A DNA stretch of 16,069 nucleotides from CAZGAH01 sp964523295 (lineage in GTDB: Bacteria; Desulfobacterota; Desulfovibrionia; Desulfovibrionales; Desulfovibrionaceae): contig CAZGAH010000096.1 in assembly GCA_964523295.1 (NCBI GenBank), forward strand, positions 1 to 16,069, given 5' to 3'. This document shows, in pieces, positions 14,076 through 16,069 of the stretch. The notes below the pieces were generated by a model. That model saw nothing but the letters and a program-made list of their open reading frames with translations. It did not search any database and was not told the origin of the DNA. The position numbers were made by a program, and so were the translations under genes. Positions within the stretch are counted from its first letter, which is position 1; every line of letters begins with the position of its first letter.

Positions 14076-15400
14076 ACGCCGGGCTCCGTTGGCGGACTCG
14101 CCGTGACGTGAAGCTCGCCATCCAGAACCGCCACAGGCCGGGCCGCGACGAGCCGGCGCCGGTGCTCCGATCCCAGATTGTCCGTAAACCGGCACTGCGC
14201 ATAGTACTCGCAGACGCCCCGTCCGGGGCTGGTCTCCTGCACGGCGATCGTAAGCTGCGGGAGCGCGGCGAGCCTGGCCAGAAATGCCTGTCTATTGTCT
14301 CTGACCAGGGCGCGAAGACGCGCGGAGCGGGCTTTCTTGTCCGCACTGGGTACCTGGTCAGGCAGGGCTGACGCCGGCGTGCCCGGACGTCGCGAATAGG
14401 GGAAGACGTGCGCGTAGGAGAGCGGCAAGTGCCGGCAAAAGGCCATGGTTTCTTCGAAACAGGCTTCGGTCTCGCCGGGAAAGCCGACCAGGATGTCCGT
14501 ACCCAGGCCGGCTATCGGGTGCACCGCTGAGAAGGACTGAAAAAAATCGAGCAAACGCTCGGGCTGATAATGCCCGCGGTGCATGGCCGCGAGCACGGAC
14601 GGACTCGCGCTTTGCAAGGAAAAATGGAGGTGGGGGCAGAGCATCCGCGCCGATGACCAGAATTCCAGGGCCTGCGGGGTGAGTTGCGCGGGATCAAGGG
14701 AGCTGAGCCGAATCCGGGCCTGACCGGCCCACTCCGGCGCCAGCGCCTGATCCAGATGACGCAGCAGGTCCCAGAAGCAGCGTACGTCGGGGCTGTCGGC
14801 GAGGTCCGGGCCGTATTGGGCGAGATTGATGCCCACGAGCACAATCTCCCGCAATCCGCTGGCGAGCAGGCGGCGGACCTCGGCCAGCACCTCCGCCGGT
14901 GCCCGGCTCCGCGCAGGGCCGCGGGTCAGGGGCACGATGCAATACGTGCAGCGGTGCGTACACCCGTCCTGCACCTTGACCAACCCCCTCGCCCGGGCCG
15001 AATCGGACAGTGCAAAGGGCGGAAAGCCGGAGCCCCGGACCCGATCGGCCGGCACCTGCCAGGCGGCCGGCGGGCTCAGCAGCCCGGGTTTGTCAGCCTG
15101 ATGCACGCAGTCGATATGCTCGTCCACCGAGGGCGTACCCTCGAGCAGGCGGGCGGCGCAGCCGGTGAGGCAAATCCGTGCGCGGGGATTCTCCCGGCGC
15201 AGGCGGAAAAGGGTCTGGCGTACGTCCCGGACGGCCCGGGCCGTGACCGCGCACGAGTTGATCAGAATCCAGGACGCCTGATCCGCGGCCTCGGTCTCGG
15301 TCCAGCCCCTTGCGATCCAGGCCTCGCGCAGGGCCTGGCTCTCGTACTGGTTGACCTTGCAGCCCAGGGTGACGATATGAAAGAAACGGGGCTCGCTCAT
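14072..15400 (-). CDS. mtaB: tRNA (t6A37) methylthiotransferase MtaB
   Basis: This 442-residue radical-SAM enzyme adds a methylthio group to t6A at position 37 of ANN-decoding tRNAs, in the cytoplasm. The signature TLGCKVNQYES at the N-terminus marks MtaB rather than MiaB or RimO. The three cysteines of the auxiliary cluster are C14, C50 and C81; the radical-SAM motif is C147-x3-C151-x2-C154 (GCTHRCTYC). The DILVGFPGE and FPYSRRPGTPA motifs and a C-terminal TRAM-like strand segment follow. The open frame extends 62 codons further upstream, but family alignment starts at the MSEPRFF methionine (15400). No good ribosome site stands before it, so the exact start is less sure. It leads the mtaB-DUF4416-yicC overlap chain. 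Confidence 0.94.
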   Translation of the reverse strand: MSEPRFFHIVTLGCKVNQYESQALREAWIARGWTETEAADQASWILINSCAVTARAVRDVRQTLFRLRRENPRARICLTGCAARLLEGTPSVDEHIDCVHQADKPGLLSPPAAWQVPADRVRGSGFPPFALSDSARARGLVKVQDGCTHRCTYCIVPLTRGPARSRAPAEVLAEVRRLLASGLREIVLVGINLAQYGPDLADSPDVRCFWDLLRHLDQALAPEWAGQARIRLSSLDPAQLTPQALEFWSSARMLCPHLHFSLQSASPSVLAAMHRGHYQPERLLDFFQSFSAVHPIAGLGTDILVGFPGETEACFEETMAFCRHLPLSYAHVFPYSRRPGTPASALPDQVPSADKKARSARLRALVRDNRQAFLARLAALPQLTIAVQETSPGRGVCEYYAQCRFTDNLGSEHRRRLVAARPVAVLDGELHVTASPPTEPGV

Positions 15401-15566
15401 GCTGTCGGGTCGTCCTGCACGCTTTTCCACCACGCGTTCATCCGGCCCAGGTACCCCTTTCCGCAAGAAAAAGAAATCCCCTCCAGCGGCCTTTCCCCCG
15501 AACGCCTTCCGTGCCGCTCCCGTTTGCACAAGCCAGGGAGCATTCCGCCCCTGGCACAGCGGGCTG

Positions 15567-15582
15567 TCCCGCGTCGGCGGGA
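15567..15582. other. Small hairpin in the nuoN-mtaB spacer
   Basis: The 213-bp spacer between nuoN and mtaB holds a perfect 6-bp stem (TCCCGC with GCGGGA) around GTCG, and a second weaker GCCAGG/CCTGGC pair just beside it. Neither is followed by a clear T-run on the minus strand. They could end the nuo transcript or be chance in GC-rich DNA. I could not identify a convincing promoter for mtaB in the rest of the spacer. Confidence 0.3.
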
Positions 15583-15613
15583 GCACGCGGTGCCGGGGCG
15601 AAGGGGCGGTATT

Positions 15614-16069
15614 TCAGGGAAGCAGGGCGTTGCCGGCCTGCCAGGCCAGGTCGTAAATCCGACCGGGGAAGATGCCCAGGAGGATGATTGTGGCTGCCAG
15701 GAGAGAGGTGGTCATGCAGGTCATGCGCGAGGCGCGGGGCAGAACGCCCGGGGGCGGCCCGTCGTGCGTGTAGGCGTGCCGGACCAGACTCAGATAGTAG
15801 AAGAGGCTCAGCGCCGTGTTGATGACGGCCAGGATGACCAGCCAGTCGTAGCCATGGCCCCAGGCCGCGCCGAGGAGAAAGAGCTTGCCGGTGAAGCCGG
15901 CCGTGGGCGGCAGCCCAAGCAGCGAGAAGGCGCCTACTGCCAGGGCCAGAGCCAGAACCGGTTCGCGGTGGTGCAGGCCGTCCAGGTCGTCCAGGGTCAG
16001 GTTTCGGCCGTCATGGGCAAGGCGGCAGATCACCCAGAAGCAGAGGAGGTTCATGAGCACGTAGGCCAG
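15614..16069 (-). CDS. nuoN: NADH-quinone oxidoreductase subunit N, C-terminal part (runs off the window edge)
   Basis: The frame is open to the window edge and gives the last 151 residues. It carries the NuoN hallmark LSLxGxPPxAGFxGK as LLGLPPTAGFTGKLFLL, preceded by LTLDDLDGLHHREPVLALALA and followed by hydrophobic membrane helices (VILAVINTALSLFYYLSLV; a last helix before the stop). NuoN is a proton-pumping antiporter-like membrane subunit of complex I, and is usually the last gene of the nuo operon, which fits the spacer after it. A related F420H2 dehydrogenase or other complex-I-like N subunit cannot be excluded from this fragment. Confidence 0.9.
   Translation of the reverse strand: MAYVLMNLLCFWVICRLAHDGRNLTLDDLDGLHHREPVLALALAVGAFSLLGLPPTAGFTGKLFLLGAAWGHGYDWLVILAVINTALSLFYYLSLVRHAYTHDGPPPGVLPRASRMTCMTTSLLAATIILLGIFPGRIYDLAWQAGNALLP

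Noticed and set aside
15401..15586. A 62-codon extension of mtaB
   Set aside because: Low-complexity, not part of the MtaB family, and the signature GCKVN cysteine sits at the usual distance from the ATG at 15400.
1..16069. CRISPR array, tRNA or rRNA genes, replication origin
   Set aside because: I saw no regularly spaced repeats, no cloverleaf-like tRNA sequence, no rRNA signature and no cluster of DnaA-box-like sites.

Overview
The window reads as a stretch of a GC-rich, strictly anaerobic chromosome, most likely a sulfate-reducer-type Desulfobacterota (Desulfovibrionales-like). Two things suggest this: the compact mtaB - DUF4416 - yicC - remA - gmk cluster, which I associate with that order, and the large set of heterodisulfide-reductase (Hdr) genes. 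The taxonomic call is inference from gene content and family resemblance, not from a marker search. Two runs of ten Ns (5486-5495 and 9073-9082) show this is a draft assembly, and both fall inside genes.

Left part (1 to 6675, + strand). The tail of an unidentified gene runs directly into a five-gene Hdr operon: a double-length HdrA (two complete HdrA-type flavoprotein modules in one chain), HdrC, HdrB, a second HdrC (split by an assembly gap) and a second HdrB. All five share a strand and have short spacers; each has a ribosome binding site. Two intercistronic stem-loops separate hdrA from hdrCB and hdrCB from the second hdrCB. Together they look like a cytoplasmic electron-bifurcating or -confurcating complex with two HdrBC arms on one two-flavin HdrA core. 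The most unusual feature is a response-regulator-receiver-like (REC) domain inside the first HdrA module. It keeps the acidic residues but lacks the usual Thr/Ser and Lys. No MvhD, hydrogenase or FlxABCD gene is visible, so the electron donor is unknown; it may lie upstream.

Middle (6676 to 7992). An AT-richer IS630-family insertion sequence lies at the convergent junction after the Hdr operon. Its transposase is complete end to end but broken by three one-base shifts, each exactly at a poly-A run. It is followed by about 350 bp with no recognisable gene.

Right part (7993 to 16069, all - strand). Read in the direction of transcription: the C-terminal end of NuoN (window edge), a ~210-bp spacer, mtaB (tRNA methylthiotransferase), a DUF4416 gene, yicC (endoribonuclease family), remA/DUF370, gmk (guanylate kinase), and a large soluble hybrid sensor kinase (three PAS, HisKA, HATPase, REC, REC, Hpt). 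mtaB/DUF4416 and remA/gmk overlap by ATGA, and DUF4416/yicC by 16 nt, so translation is probably coupled. The kinase follows gmk after 31 bp. A 24-bp direct repeat brackets the N-run in its linker and suggests local misassembly.
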